Notes under the pieces: generated by a model
Seen by the model: only the letters and a program-made list of their open reading frames with translations
Database searches by the model: none
Told to the model about the DNA's origin: nothing
Shown: in pieces, positions 36,890 through 45,264 of the stretch
How the letters are laid out: each line of letters starts with the position of its first letter
Numbering within the stretch: the first letter of the stretch is position 1
Origin: Cytophaga aurantiaca DSM 3654
Lineage (GTDB): Bacteria; Bacteroidota; Bacteroidia; Cytophagales; Cytophagaceae
Length of the DNA stretch: 64,000 nucleotides
Direction of reading: 5' to 3'
Assembly (NCBI RefSeq): GCF_000379725.1
Contig: NZ_KB903620.1
Coordinates: 50,663-114,662 of the forward strand
Position numbers and translations under genes: made by a program

Positions 36890-38029
36890 ATGAAAATAGG
36901 AATTGTTTGTTACCCAACATTTGGAGGTAGTGGAGTAGTTGCAACGGAATTAGGCAAAGCATTAGCGGAGCTAGGAAACCCTGTTCATTTCATCACATAT
37001 TCTCAACCACATCGCTTAGAGTTTTTACATGAAAATATTTTCTATCATGAAGTAACTGTTAAGTCCTATCCTCTATTTGAATTCGCACCTTACGAAGTTA
37101 TTCTTGCCAGCAAAATTGTAGATGTTGTAAAACATGAGAAGCTTGATTTGCTGCATGTGCATTATGCGATACCACATGCTTCTGCTGCTTTTATGGCAAG
37201 AGAGATTCTGAAAACACAAGGCATCTACATCCCGATCATTACAACCCTACATGGTACAGATATAACGCTGGTTGGTAAAGACCCATCCTTCGCACCGGTT
37301 GTAGCCTTCTGTATCAACCAGTCTGATGGTGTTACTGCAGTTTCTGAAGATTTAAGAAAAGACACCTACGAGCATTTTGATATCAACAGAGAAATTGTGG
37401 CAATCCCCAATTTTATTGATGTTTCAAGATTCAGAAAACAAAAAAAGGATCACTTCAAAAAAGCCATTTGTCCGAACGATGAAAAATTAATCGTACACAC
37501 GTCAAATTTCAGAAAAGTAAAACGCGTAGAAGATGTCGTTGCTATTTTTAATATTGTCCGTCAGACAGTTCCTTCTAAATTGTTATTGGTAGGTGACGGT
37601 CCTGAACGTGCTATCATCGAAAGTAAATGTAGAGACTTGGGAATAAGCAGTGATGTGCGTTTCTTAGGAAAACTCGATGCGGTAGAAGAAGTACTTTCTG
37701 TAGCCGATCTGTTTATCATGCCTTCTGAAAAAGAAAGCTTTGGTCTTGCTGCATTAGAAGCTATGGCTTGTGAAGTTCCTGTAATCTCTTCCAATACAGG
37801 TGGATTGCCGGAATTGAACATTCAAGGGAAAACAGGATTCTTAAGTAATGTTGGAGATGTGGCAGATATGGCCAAAAATGCCATTTTTGTGCTATCGGAC
37901 ACGAACCTTCCTACATTTAGAAAAAATGCATTAGAAAGAGCTAAAGAATTCGATTCCAACAACATAGTACCAAAATACATTGAGTATTATCAGCAAGTTC
38001 TTGATAAATCTCATTCTTTTGTTAAATAA
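36890..38029 (+). CDS. bshA: N-acetyl-alpha-D-glucosaminyl L-malate synthase
   Basis: A 379-residue GT4 glycosyltransferase. The N-terminus MKIGIVCYPTFGGSGVVATELGKALA and the segment HYAIPHASAAFMAREIL are the BshA pattern, and the nucleotide-sugar site is MPSEKESFGLAALEAMACEVPVI. It joins N-acetylglucosamine from UDP-GlcNAc to L-malate, the first step of bacillithiol, the low-molecular-weight thiol of many Bacteroidota. bshB and bshC are not in the window. It is cleanly separated from the GH3 gene by 169 bases containing a weak inverted repeat (36745-36786). Confidence 0.95.
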   Translation: MKIGIVCYPTFGGSGVVATELGKALAELGNPVHFITYSQPHRLEFLHENIFYHEVTVKSYPLFEFAPYEVILASKIVDVVKHEKLDLLHVHYAIPHASAAFMAREILKTQGIYIPIITTLHGTDITLVGKDPSFAPVVAFCINQSDGVTAVSEDLRKDTYEHFDINREIVAIPNFIDVSRFRKQKKDHFKKAICPNDEKLIVHTSNFRKVKRVEDVVAIFNIVRQTVPSKLLLVGDGPERAIIESKCRDLGISSDVRFLGKLDAVEEVLSVADLFIMPSEKESFGLAALEAMACEVPVISSNTGGLPELNIQGKTGFLSNVGDVADMAKNAIFVLSDTNLPTFRKNALERAKEFDSNNIVPKYIEYYQQVLDKSHSFVK

Positions 38030-38041
38030 AGTCTCTTATAC

Positions 38042-38072
38042 TTGTATGGGTTTTAATACTCCCCTAAATTTG
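38042..38072 (+). promoter_or_regulatory. Bacteroidota-type promoter for the fatty-acid hydroxylase
   Basis: TTG (38042-38044), 20 bases, then TAAATTTG (38065-38072), an exact -33/-7 pair. The start codon at 38090 lies 17 bases after the -7 element, so the leader is very short. Confidence 0.7.
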
Positions 38073-38089
38073 CATAAAATTAATTAACC

Positions 38090-38722
38090 ATGGATCAGCA
38101 CGCTGAAAAAGTAAAACCGAAAAATACTGGAACAAAGAAAGTATTTGAAAATCCAATACTTGAACGTTTAACACGTACTCATATTTCTGTTCCAATTATT
38201 ATTTTAATGACTATTGCTGCAGGTTTGTTATATGTAGCTTTTGTATATACAGACTATACAAAATTAACACCTTTGTATGTTGTAGGTTTGTTCTTTACTG
38301 GTTTCTTCTCTTTTACATTATTGGAATATGTTGCTCATAGATATTTATTCCACATGAAGCCAACAAACGAGTTCAAACGCAAAGTACAATATGCCCTACA
38401 TGGTTTACACCATGAATATCCAAAGGACAAAGACCGTTTGGCAATGCCTCCGATTATGAGTTTCTTATTGGCAGGTGTATTCTTCTTGATTTTCTATAGC
38501 TTGATGAACACAAAAGTGTTTGGCTTCTTGCCAGGATTTATAACAGGCTATTGTGCTTATATCTCTGTTCACTTCATCGTTCATGCGTACAACCCACCTA
38601 AAAACTTCTTTAAAGGCTTGTGGTTGAATCATGCGATTCATCATTACAAAGACAATACACAGATCTTCGGAGTTTCTTCTCAGCTTTGGGATTACGTGTT
38701 TGGGACGATTAAGAAATCATAA
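38090..38722 (+). CDS. Fatty acid hydroxylase superfamily membrane di-iron enzyme
   Basis: A 210-residue membrane protein with about four helices (about 35-53, 60-80, 122-140, 145-163). The eight-His di-iron set of the sterol desaturase/fatty-acid hydroxylase family is visible: HRYLFH (with the preceding AH), HGLHHEYP, HFIVHAYNPP and NHAIHHYKD. Members close to this size hydroxylate the 2-position of fatty acids or sphingolipid acyl chains. 2-Hydroxy sulfonolipids and ceramide-like lipids are known from gliding Bacteroidota, so that is a reasonable but untested role. It has its own promoter and a strong terminator. Confidence 0.9.
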   Translation: MDQHAEKVKPKNTGTKKVFENPILERLTRTHISVPIIILMTIAAGLLYVAFVYTDYTKLTPLYVVGLFFTGFFSFTLLEYVAHRYLFHMKPTNEFKRKVQYALHGLHHEYPKDKDRLAMPPIMSFLLAGVFFLIFYSLMNTKVFGFLPGFITGYCAYISVHFIVHAYNPPKNFFKGLWLNHAIHHYKDNTQIFGVSSQLWDYVFGTIKKS

Positions 38723-38738
38723 CGATTTTCGATTAGCA

Positions 38739-38787
38739 TACATAAAAAGGCCTTGTTCCGATAGTTGGAACAAGGCCTTTTTATGTA
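38739..38787. terminator. Strong bidirectional terminator
   Basis: TACATAAAAAGGCCTTGTTCC (38739-38759) pairs perfectly over about 20 bp with 38767-38787 around a 7-base loop, with A and T tracts on both sides. It lies between two converging genes (ends at 38722 and 38813) and should stop both. Confidence 0.92.
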
Positions 38788-38812
38788 TAGGCTTCAGACA
38801 ATTGGGATACTA

Positions 38813-39322
38813 TTATTTACTTACACCAAGTTCGTATTCAAAACCAAGCTCCACAAAAAAACTTTTGAGTTCATTCCATTTGTGGTTATCAAAGTCTTCT
38901 ATGTTTTCTAAATCTTTTGATTCCTTAAATCGATGGCAGCGAAAACAGACATCTATATAGGATATCTTTCCATCCTTTATTAAAAGGATTGCATGATGCG
39001 GAATGAAACAGTTGGCCATAGCAGTATTCTTGCTTTGCAAGGGCTGCGTAAGAATACGTGATAGTGTTTGACGTTCTACACCTGCAAGAACCTTACTTTC
39101 TATAACGATCGAGCCATTTAGCTTATTCGCAATTATTAATTCAGGAGGTGGGCTAATTTTTCCTGTACTATCCTTATAATATTCTCCCGCTGTAGCTTTG
39201 TGACTGATCAAAAGAACAGTATCTGCTGCTTTTATTTTTTTTACCAGCCAATTCGAATTGTCTTGCGACAAAGCTGAAGAAGAAATGGCAAGTGCGCAGA
39301 TTACGATTAGAAAATATTTCAT
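38813..39322 (-). CDS. Exported hypothetical protein
   Basis: The protein has 169 residues with a signal peptide (about 1-19, ALSQ). The rest is one compact domain with the conserved-looking segment NCFIPHHAILLIKDGKISYIDVCFRCHR near residues 115-145. The CFRCH formally fits the haem motif CxxCH, but its position inside a strand-rich domain and the upstream CFIPHHAI motif suggest instead a disulphide or metal site. I do not recognise the family. It lies 9 bases after the exonuclease gene and shares its transcript. Confidence 0.7.
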   Translation of the reverse strand: MKYFLIVICALAISSSALSQDNSNWLVKKIKAADTVLLISHKATAGEYYKDSTGKISPPPELIIANKLNGSIVIESKVLAGVERQTLSRILTQPLQSKNTAMANCFIPHHAILLIKDGKISYIDVCFRCHRFKESKDLENIEDFDNHKWNELKSFFVELGFEYELGVSK

Positions 39323-39331
39323 AGATCTAAA

Positions 39332-39883
39332 TTAAAATACTTTCAATTTCATTTTTAACGTTGCTAAAAGAGCGTCTATTGAGGTGATATCTAACCGTTC
39401 GTTCGCTTTAATAATGATCTGTGCGGCGCCTATGGCATCACTCTCTGCCTCATGATGATTTAAAGGGATATTGAGATGTTTACACACAGTAGAAAGTTTG
39501 TGGCTTGGCAATTCATTGAAAACTTTTTTGCTGACAACATGCGAACAAAAATAAGTTGTATTAGGAAATGAAATATCGTGCGCAGATAATATACTTCTTA
39601 ATGCACCTACATCAAATGCTGCATTGTGTGCAACAAGCGTTGTGCCGTCGATATATGGCTTCAACTCTTGCCAAACGTCAATGAAATACGGTGCATCCTG
39701 CGTCATCTCCGGAGTAATGCCATGGATCTGTACATTCCAGTAACTATAGAAGTCCGGTATTGGCCTGATCAATTTTGAAATGGTTTTTACAACTTTCCCA
39801 TTTTCAACAATAGCCATGCCAACCGCACAAATGCTGGTTTTGTGGGTATTTGCTGTTTCAAAATCAAGTGCGGTAAAATTCAT
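39332..39883 (-). CDS. DnaQ-like 3'-5' exonuclease (DEDDh)
   Basis: A 183-residue exonuclease domain. ExoI is ALDFETANTH (Asp7, Glu9), ExoII is LVAHNAAFDVGALR and ExoIII is HHEAESDAIGAA, with the His five residues before the last Asp giving the DEDDh type. It removes nucleotides from DNA or RNA 3' ends with two metal ions. It is a stand-alone domain, so it may act as a proofreading subunit or a repair nuclease. It lies next to uvrB in the same direction, which suggests repair. Confidence 0.93.
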   Translation of the reverse strand: MNFTALDFETANTHKTSICAVGMAIVENGKVVKTISKLIRPIPDFYSYWNVQIHGITPEMTQDAPYFIDVWQELKPYIDGTTLVAHNAAFDVGALRSILSAHDISFPNTTYFCSHVVSKKVFNELPSHKLSTVCKHLNIPLNHHEAESDAIGAAQIIIKANERLDITSIDALLATLKMKLKVF

Positions 39884-39900
39884 GAATTAAGTTTTGTATG

Positions 39901-39935
39901 TTAACCGCAAAGGTCGCAAAGTTTTTTGCGGTTAA
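39901..39935. terminator. Hairpin between uvrB and the exonuclease
   Basis: TTAACCGCAAA (39901-39911) and TTTGCGGTTAA (39925-39935) pair perfectly over 11 bp with a 13-base loop. It lies 5 bases below the uvrB stop on the minus strand. The T tract is weak, so it may be a regulatory stem rather than a terminator. The loop repeats CGCAAAG. Confidence 0.55.
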
Positions 39936-39939
39936 ATTC

Positions 39940-41964
39940 TTATGCTTTAGAATCGATAATCTTTTGTAAAGCAAACATTTCATCTCTGCAACGCGCTGCT
40001 TCAACGAAGTCTAGATCTTTCGCTGCTTTGTCCATATCTTTTTTCGCACGTTCGATCATCTTCGTAAGCTCGGGCTTACTTAATAATGCTACAACCGGAT
40101 CAGCGGCAAGAGATGGTTCACCATCCGGTTCGATGTATTGCTTAGAAAACTTATTTGAATCAGCCACTTTGGTCTGACTCATAATTTCAGATGTCGATTT
40201 ATTAACTGTAATTGGTGTAATGCCATGGAGCTCATTGTATGCTATTTGTGTGGCACGTCTGCGGCTAGTCTCATCCATCGCCTGCTGCATCGACGCAGTG
40301 ATCCTGTCCGCATACATAATTACTTTGCCATTACTATTACGTGCGGCTCTGCCTATTGTCTGTACAAGCGAACGTACATTACGAAGAAAGCCTTCCTTAT
40401 CCGCATCCATGATTGCAACCAAAGAAACTTCAGGAAGATCCAATCCTTCTCTCAATAAGTTTACACCTACTAATACATCAAAGATTCCCAGACGCAGCTC
40501 CCGCAGGATCTCTACGCGGTCTAATGTTTTTACTTCGGAGTGTATGTAACGCGTCTTAATTCCAACGCCTTCAAAATATTTTGTCAGTTCTTCGGCCATG
40601 CGTTTGGTTAATGTTGTAACCAATACCCGATCACCCATTTCGATACGCTCCTGAATTTCTTCTAACAGATCATCGATCTGGTTTGTGCTGGGCTTAACAA
40701 ATATTTCAGGATCTAACAATCCTGTTGGACGGATGATCTGTTCAACAATGGTCCCTTCTGCTCGCTGTAGTTCGTAATCTGCAGGCGTTGCACTAACATA
40801 GATCGACTGTTTATTAATTTCTTCAAATTCATCAAAGGTCAATGGTCTGTTATCCATTGCCGATGGCAACCTAAATCCATATTCAACAAGATTGGTCTTA
40901 CGTGCTCTATCTCCGCCAAACATAGCGCGGATCTGAGGTATGGTAACATGGCTTTCATCTACAACCAATAAAAAATCTTCCGGGAAATAATCGATTAAAC
41001 AGAATGGTCTTTGTCCAGGAAGACGTTGGTCAAAATAGCGTGAGTAATTTTCGATGCCTGAACAATAACCCAGTTCACGCATCATTTCAATATCAAACTC
41101 TGTACGCTCCTGGATACGCTTGGCTTCCCCATATCTTTTTTCCATTTCAAACATATGCACTTGTTTCATCAAATCGTCCTGGATCTGATGAATAGCATTG
41201 TTCAATGCATCTTTACCTGTAATAAATAAGTTTGCAGGAAATAAGGTTAAGCTTTTCTGTTCACTTATTTTTTTGCCTGTGTCAGGTTCTATCAGTTGAA
41301 TGGATTCAATTTCATCTCCCCACATTTGTATGCGATATGCAATATCGGCATAGGCAGGGTATACATCCACTGTATCGCCTGTTACCCGGAATGTGCCTCG
41401 TGTAAAATCTCTGGTTGTTCTGTTGTATAAAATTTCAACAAACGAATACAATAATTTATTCCGATTGATCTGTTGTCCCTGATGCAGTACAACGATGCTC
41501 TTCCTGAATTCATCCGGATTACCGATACCATAGATGCACGATACAGAAGCAACAACAATGATATCTCTCCTTCCCGACATCAAAGACGATGTTGCAGCAA
41601 GTCGTAGTTTTTCGATTTCCTGATTTATTGCAAGGTCCTTTTCAATGTACATATTAGACGAAGGCATAAATGCTTCGGGCTGATAGTAATCGTAATAGGA
41701 AATAAAATATTCCACTAAATTGTCTGGAAAAAACTGCTTGAACTCGCCGTAAAGCTGAGCCGCCAGGGTTTTATTGTGGCTCAATACAAGCGTAGGCTTT
41801 TGTGTTTGCTGAATCACATTTGCCATGGTAAATGTTTTCCCTGAGCCTGTAACACCAAGCAGCACTTGAGCAGGATCGTTGCGTTCAACCCCTTCAACCA
41901 ATTGTTTAATTGCTTGCGGCTGATCGCCCGTTGGCTCGTATTTAGATGTTAAGTTAAATCCCAC
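39940..41964 (-). CDS. uvrB: Excinuclease ABC subunit B
   Basis: About 674 residues from the GTG at 41964, chosen because the family N-terminus (GFNLTSKYEPTGDQP) begins there; the upstream TTG at 41985 adds residues unlike UvrB. Walker A is GVTGSGKTFTMAN; the beta-hairpin region with Tyr pairs (FISYYDYYQPEAF) inserts between DNA strands; the helicase motifs and the C-terminal UVR motif (TKMIERAKKDMDKAAKDLDFVEAARCRDEM) are present. It verifies damage and recruits UvrC. uvrA and uvrC are elsewhere. Confidence 0.97.
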   Translation of the reverse strand: MGFNLTSKYEPTGDQPQAIKQLVEGVERNDPAQVLLGVTGSGKTFTMANVIQQTQKPTLVLSHNKTLAAQLYGEFKQFFPDNLVEYFISYYDYYQPEAFMPSSNMYIEKDLAINQEIEKLRLAATSSLMSGRRDIIVVASVSCIYGIGNPDEFRKSIVVLHQGQQINRNKLLYSFVEILYNRTTRDFTRGTFRVTGDTVDVYPAYADIAYRIQMWGDEIESIQLIEPDTGKKISEQKSLTLFPANLFITGKDALNNAIHQIQDDLMKQVHMFEMEKRYGEAKRIQERTEFDIEMMRELGYCSGIENYSRYFDQRLPGQRPFCLIDYFPEDFLLVVDESHVTIPQIRAMFGGDRARKTNLVEYGFRLPSAMDNRPLTFDEFEEINKQSIYVSATPADYELQRAEGTIVEQIIRPTGLLDPEIFVKPSTNQIDDLLEEIQERIEMGDRVLVTTLTKRMAEELTKYFEGVGIKTRYIHSEVKTLDRVEILRELRLGIFDVLVGVNLLREGLDLPEVSLVAIMDADKEGFLRNVRSLVQTIGRAARNSNGKVIMYADRITASMQQAMDETSRRRATQIAYNELHGITPITVNKSTSEIMSQTKVADSNKFSKQYIEPDGEPSLAADPVVALLSKPELTKMIERAKKDMDKAAKDLDFVEAARCRDEMFALQKIIDSKA

Positions 41965-42096
41965 TTTTATCAGTTTTACATACAAACAGTAAGTTAAAAA
42001 ATAAAGTTTGCATTCTATAAATCATTTTGATCTTAGCCTTCTTAAATTCATTTACAATAAATGAATAGCCCCCTATATCTAAAATAAGCATGCAAT

Positions 42097-42104
42097 TATT
42101 TTTG
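42097..42104 (+). promoter_or_regulatory. -7 element for the beta-barrel gene
   Basis: TATTTTTG is an exact TAnnTTTG match, 76 bases upstream of the start at 42181, implying a leader of about 70 AT-rich bases. No TTG is present at the -33 distance. Confidence 0.4.
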
Positions 42105-42180
42105 GAATGTGGTTTACTTATTTATATTTAATATACTAACTCAAATATATTTTTAACTAACCAACCTAATTTCAATTATT

Positions 42181-42936
42181 ATGAAAAAAATTATTATTGC
42201 AGTATCTCTGCTTGCGGCAACATTTGTTGCAAACGCTCAAGAACCAGTAGTTGCAACAGTGCCGGTGGCTCCAACAGCAAAGATGTATAAGCCTGTAGCT
42301 GGGAATGTTCTGGCAGAACTTGGTCTTTTTGGTGCTACAGGTTTTGTAAATCTACCTACCAGCACATTTGGTACACCTCAGATAAAAGTCCGTTATTTCT
42401 TACAGGACCAAATTGCGCTTCGTGTTGGATTCAACCTTTCACAAAACGTCAGTACAAACAGATTTTATGAAGCAGGTGGTTCGGGCAAAGGTTTCGCAAA
42501 AGATGTATCTGCTTTATTTGGTTTAAATGCCGGTATTGAAAAGCACTTCTCAGGTACAGGACGCCTTTCTACGTATGTTGGTGCTGATGCTTCGTACCAA
42601 CGAATTTCTGCTGCCACTAAATGGGAAAACACAGCAGATGGTACTACATTCTCTGATGGTGACACCAGAAAAACAAGAGGTTTCAATGATGCAGGCGTAA
42701 ATGCTTCTTCGGGATTTGGCTTACGTGCCTTTGCAGGTGCCGACTACTATTTTGTAGAAAAAGTTTACTTAGGTGCTGAATTCGGTTGGGGCTTCACAGC
42801 AATGAGAGATACCAAAACAAAAGAAGAAACAACTGTTGGTGGCGTGTCAACTACTGTTGAAACTAAATCAGGTGGTGGTGTCTACACACTAGCTCCTTCG
42901 TTAACTGCTGGTGTTCGTATTGGTTTTATTTTCTAA
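42181..42936 (+). CDS. Outer-membrane beta-barrel protein
   Basis: The protein has 251 residues with a clear signal peptide (about 1-19, VANAQ). The mature part alternates hydrophobic/aromatic strands (for example RVGFNLSQNV, GLRAFAGADYYF, KVYLGAEFGWGF) and ends in SLTAGVRIGFIF, a terminal Phe as needed for outer-membrane insertion. It fits an 8-stranded OmpA/OmpX-like barrel (PorT/OM_beta-brl type). Its function cannot be told from the sequence. The gene stands alone with a strong terminator after it. Confidence 0.85.
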   Translation: MKKIIIAVSLLAATFVANAQEPVVATVPVAPTAKMYKPVAGNVLAELGLFGATGFVNLPTSTFGTPQIKVRYFLQDQIALRVGFNLSQNVSTNRFYEAGGSGKGFAKDVSALFGLNAGIEKHFSGTGRLSTYVGADASYQRISAATKWENTADGTTFSDGDTRKTRGFNDAGVNASSGFGLRAFAGADYYFVEKVYLGAEFGWGFTAMRDTKTKEETTVGGVSTTVETKSGGGVYTLAPSLTAGVRIGFIF

Positions 42937-42960
42937 TACAAAGTCTACACCCGCTTAAAT

Positions 42961-42998
42961 ATAAAAAATGTCCCGCCAATAAGAGGGACATTTTTTAT
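42961..42998. terminator. Bidirectional terminator
   Basis: ATAAAAAATGTCCC (42961-42974) pairs perfectly with GGGACATTTTTTAT (42985-42998) around a 10-base loop. It separates the converging beta-barrel gene (end 42936) and aroE (end 43020). Confidence 0.9.
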
Positions 42999-43019
42999 AT
43001 AATCGAAATCAAACTCTTA

Positions 43020-43757
43020 TTATTGATTCCATATTTCCCAGGCTTTCTCTGCCTGCCCTATCAGCATCTCAAGTCCGTTTACAACATGCGCTCCATGCTG
43101 CTTCCCTTTGCGCATAAACGCTGTTACCTCTGGATTGTATACCAGATCATACAGATAATGTTTATCCGTTAAAAATTGATATGGAATCGCAGGAAATGAA
43201 TCTACATCCGGATACATACCAAGCGGTGATGTATTTATAATGATTGAATGCTGTTTCAATACGTTCACATCCATTTCATCGTAGCTGATAGTGCCTGCGC
43301 CTTTTGATCTGGAAACATATTGATAGGGTATCTCCAAGTCTTTTAAGGCCACCGCTACAGCTTTAGCTGCGCCGCCTGTACCAAGTATTAATGCACGGTG
43401 TGATTTATCTGCAGGAATGAATTTTTGAAGCGATGTTTTGAATCCGTAATAGTCTGAATTGTATCCGACCAGTTTTCCATTTGGTAAGATCTTAACGACA
43501 TTCACAGCGCCTATTTCTTTTGCTGCCACATCCAATTCATCTAAATAGGGTATGATCTCTTCTTTATATGGAATGGTAACATTGCAGCCTTTCAGGTTGG
43601 GCGTGTTTTGCAATAACTCAGTAAACTCTTTAATGCTATCTAGCGGAAAATTTTCATACACACAATCTGAAATATTTTCTTTCAGAAATTTCTCATTGAA
43701 ATATTTTTTAGAAAATGAATGCGACAAGCGATATCCAATAAGTCCGTATGTTTTCAT
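43020..43757 (-). CDS. aroE: Shikimate dehydrogenase
   Basis: About 245 residues from the ATG at 43757; a TTG at 43766 would add only three residues. The shikimate-binding segment LIGYRLSHSFSKKYFNEKF, the catalytic Lys/Asp region GCNVTIPYKEEIIPYLDEL and the NADP loop ILGTGGAAKAVAVAL are all present, and the end GLEMLIGQAEKAWEIW is typical. It reduces 3-dehydroshikimate to shikimate in aromatic amino-acid synthesis. It lies downstream of dedA on the same strand, beyond the terminator at 43787. Confidence 0.95.
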   Translation of the reverse strand: MKTYGLIGYRLSHSFSKKYFNEKFLKENISDCVYENFPLDSIKEFTELLQNTPNLKGCNVTIPYKEEIIPYLDELDVAAKEIGAVNVVKILPNGKLVGYNSDYYGFKTSLQKFIPADKSHRALILGTGGAAKAVAVALKDLEIPYQYVSRSKGAGTISYDEMDVNVLKQHSIIINTSPLGMYPDVDSFPAIPYQFLTDKHYLYDLVYNPEVTAFMRKGKQHGAHVVNGLEMLIGQAEKAWEIWNQ

Positions 43758-43782
43758 TTTATTCAATGCGCTTTCTCTAAAT

Positions 43783-43811
43783 GAAAAAGCCCTTTCGTTG
43801 GGAAAGGGCTT
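43783..43811 (-). terminator. Terminator after dedA
   Basis: AAGCCCTTTC (43787-43796) pairs with GAAAGGGCTT (43802-43811); on the minus strand it runs into TTTTTCAT. It lies 18 bases after the dedA stop, within the short aroE leader region. Confidence 0.75.
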
Positions 43812-43828
43812 ATTATGAAGTAGTGTTA

Positions 43829-44485
43829 TTAAGCAGCTGCTTTATTTTTGTTTCGAAAGTACTCTATGATTATAGGTAGTATAGAGATGAATATAAGACC
43901 AATGATTACCTTTTCAATATTCTTCTTAACAATTTCAAATTCTCCTAAGAAATATCCAGCCAACGTTAATCCCGCCACCCAAACAATCCCTCCTACAACA
44001 TTGTAGGTAATGAAGCGAGAGTAATTCATTTTACTTATTCCTGCTACAAAAGGTGCGAACGTACGAACGATAGGAACAAAGCGAGCCATAATAATGGTTT
44101 TCCCTCCATGCTTTTCATAAAAAGTCTGGGCCTTTTCTAAGTGTTCTTTCTTCAATAATTTCATGAAGAAATTTTTTGGTTCATCGGTGAAGATTTTCGG
44201 ACCAATAAATTTTCCTATGTGGTAATTAACTGTATCTCCTAAAATAGCTGCAACAATAAGTACCGCTATTAAAAACCATAGATTCAAACTGCCTTGGGCA
44301 ACGACCATACCTGCTACAAATAACAATGAATCTCCTGGTAAAAAGGGTGTAACAACTAAGCCTGTTTCAGCAAAGATTACAAGAAACAAGATTATATAAA
44401 CAAGTGTGCCGTATTCAGAAACTAAAAGAGGCAGTTTGTCGCCTATATGCAGAATCCAGTCAACAAGAAACTTAATGATTTCCAT
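43829..44485 (-). CDS. DedA family membrane protein
   Basis: The protein has 218 residues with about five hydrophobic segments. The DedA/VTT core is visible: FAETGLVVTPFLPGDSLLF (about 40-58), then DTVNYHIGKFIG and ARFVPIVRTFAPFVAGISKMNYSRF (about 133-157), with the conserved Arg pair. DedA proteins are lipid scramblases or flippases; some return undecaprenyl phosphate or phosphatidylethanolamine to the inner leaflet. It follows the phosphosulfolactate synthase gene by 7 bases in the same direction. Confidence 0.92.
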   Translation of the reverse strand: MEIIKFLVDWILHIGDKLPLLVSEYGTLVYIILFLVIFAETGLVVTPFLPGDSLLFVAGMVVAQGSLNLWFLIAVLIVAAILGDTVNYHIGKFIGPKIFTDEPKNFFMKLLKKEHLEKAQTFYEKHGGKTIIMARFVPIVRTFAPFVAGISKMNYSRFITYNVVGGIVWVAGLTLAGYFLGEFEIVKKNIEKVIIGLIFISILPIIIEYFRNKNKAAA

Positions 44486-44492
44486 CCTGGTA

Positions 44493-45263
44493 TTACAGCT
44501 TATCTATGAAATGATGGAATGTATCGCTGCGTAAGCCTAAACGAACCGTTTCCAGAGGGATCAATTCGTTTGGAGCAATGTTACCTAAGTTTACATTTGC
44601 ACCGCACAATTTTACAAAGAATACCTGTTGTTCTTTTTGTGGCGCTTCCCAGATGATTTTATCAACCGGTACGGCACTTAAAATATCTTCTACCAATCCT
44701 GAACGAACTTCGCCTGTTGAACGGAACAAACCAACGTTACCTGCTTCGCGTGCTTCGCCGATTACTTTCCATGAACCCGCTTCTAATTCAGTATTCATTA
44801 ATTTGATCCACTTTGAAGGTGGGATGATCTTTTCTGCATCTTTTGAACCTACTTCAGACAATACTGTTACCTGAGTTGCAAGCTTAGAAATGTATTCACA
44901 TTTCTCGTCGTGCGGCAATTCAATGGATCCGTCAGAAACTTCTGCATGCACAAGACCAAACTTATCTAATAACTTTCTGTAATCGTCAAATTGATTACGT
45001 ACGATAAATGCTTCAAATAATGTGCCGCCCAAATAACAAGGAATGCCGGCAGATTTATAGATTGCAAGCTTTTCTTTTAATGTAGGTGTGACGAAAGAGG
45101 TAGCCCAACCAAGCTTTACAATGTCAATATACTCGCTGGAAACGGAAAGCATGTCTTCTACTTCACGGCAACTTAAGCCTTTATCCATCACCATTGTAAA
45201 TCCAGCCTCACGTGGTTTTACTGTTCTCTCCGGAACCTTTGAAAGGGTAAAATTTTGATACAT
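44493..45263 (-). CDS. Phosphosulfolactate synthase (ComA family)
   Basis: A 256-residue TIM-barrel protein of the ComA family, which adds sulfite to phosphoenolpyruvate to give (2R)-phospho-3-sulfolactate. Matching segments are KPREAGFTMVMDKGLS at the start, DIVKLGWATS, YLGGTLFEAF, LSEVGSKD and the end region ANVNLGNIAPNELIPLETVRLGLRSDT. In methanogens this starts coenzyme M synthesis, which this organism does not need. Gliding Bacteroidota make sulfonolipids (capnine), so a sulfonate precursor role is possible but unproven. The gene sits 1 base after a TPR gene and 7 before dedA. Confidence 0.88.
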   Translation of the reverse strand: MYQNFTLSKVPERTVKPREAGFTMVMDKGLSCREVEDMLSVSSEYIDIVKLGWATSFVTPTLKEKLAIYKSAGIPCYLGGTLFEAFIVRNQFDDYRKLLDKFGLVHAEVSDGSIELPHDEKCEYISKLATQVTVLSEVGSKDAEKIIPPSKWIKLMNTELEAGSWKVIGEAREAGNVGLFRSTGEVRSGLVEDILSAVPVDKIIWEAPQKEQQVFFVKLCGANVNLGNIAPNELIPLETVRLGLRSDTFHHFIDKL

Positions 45264-45264
45264 T

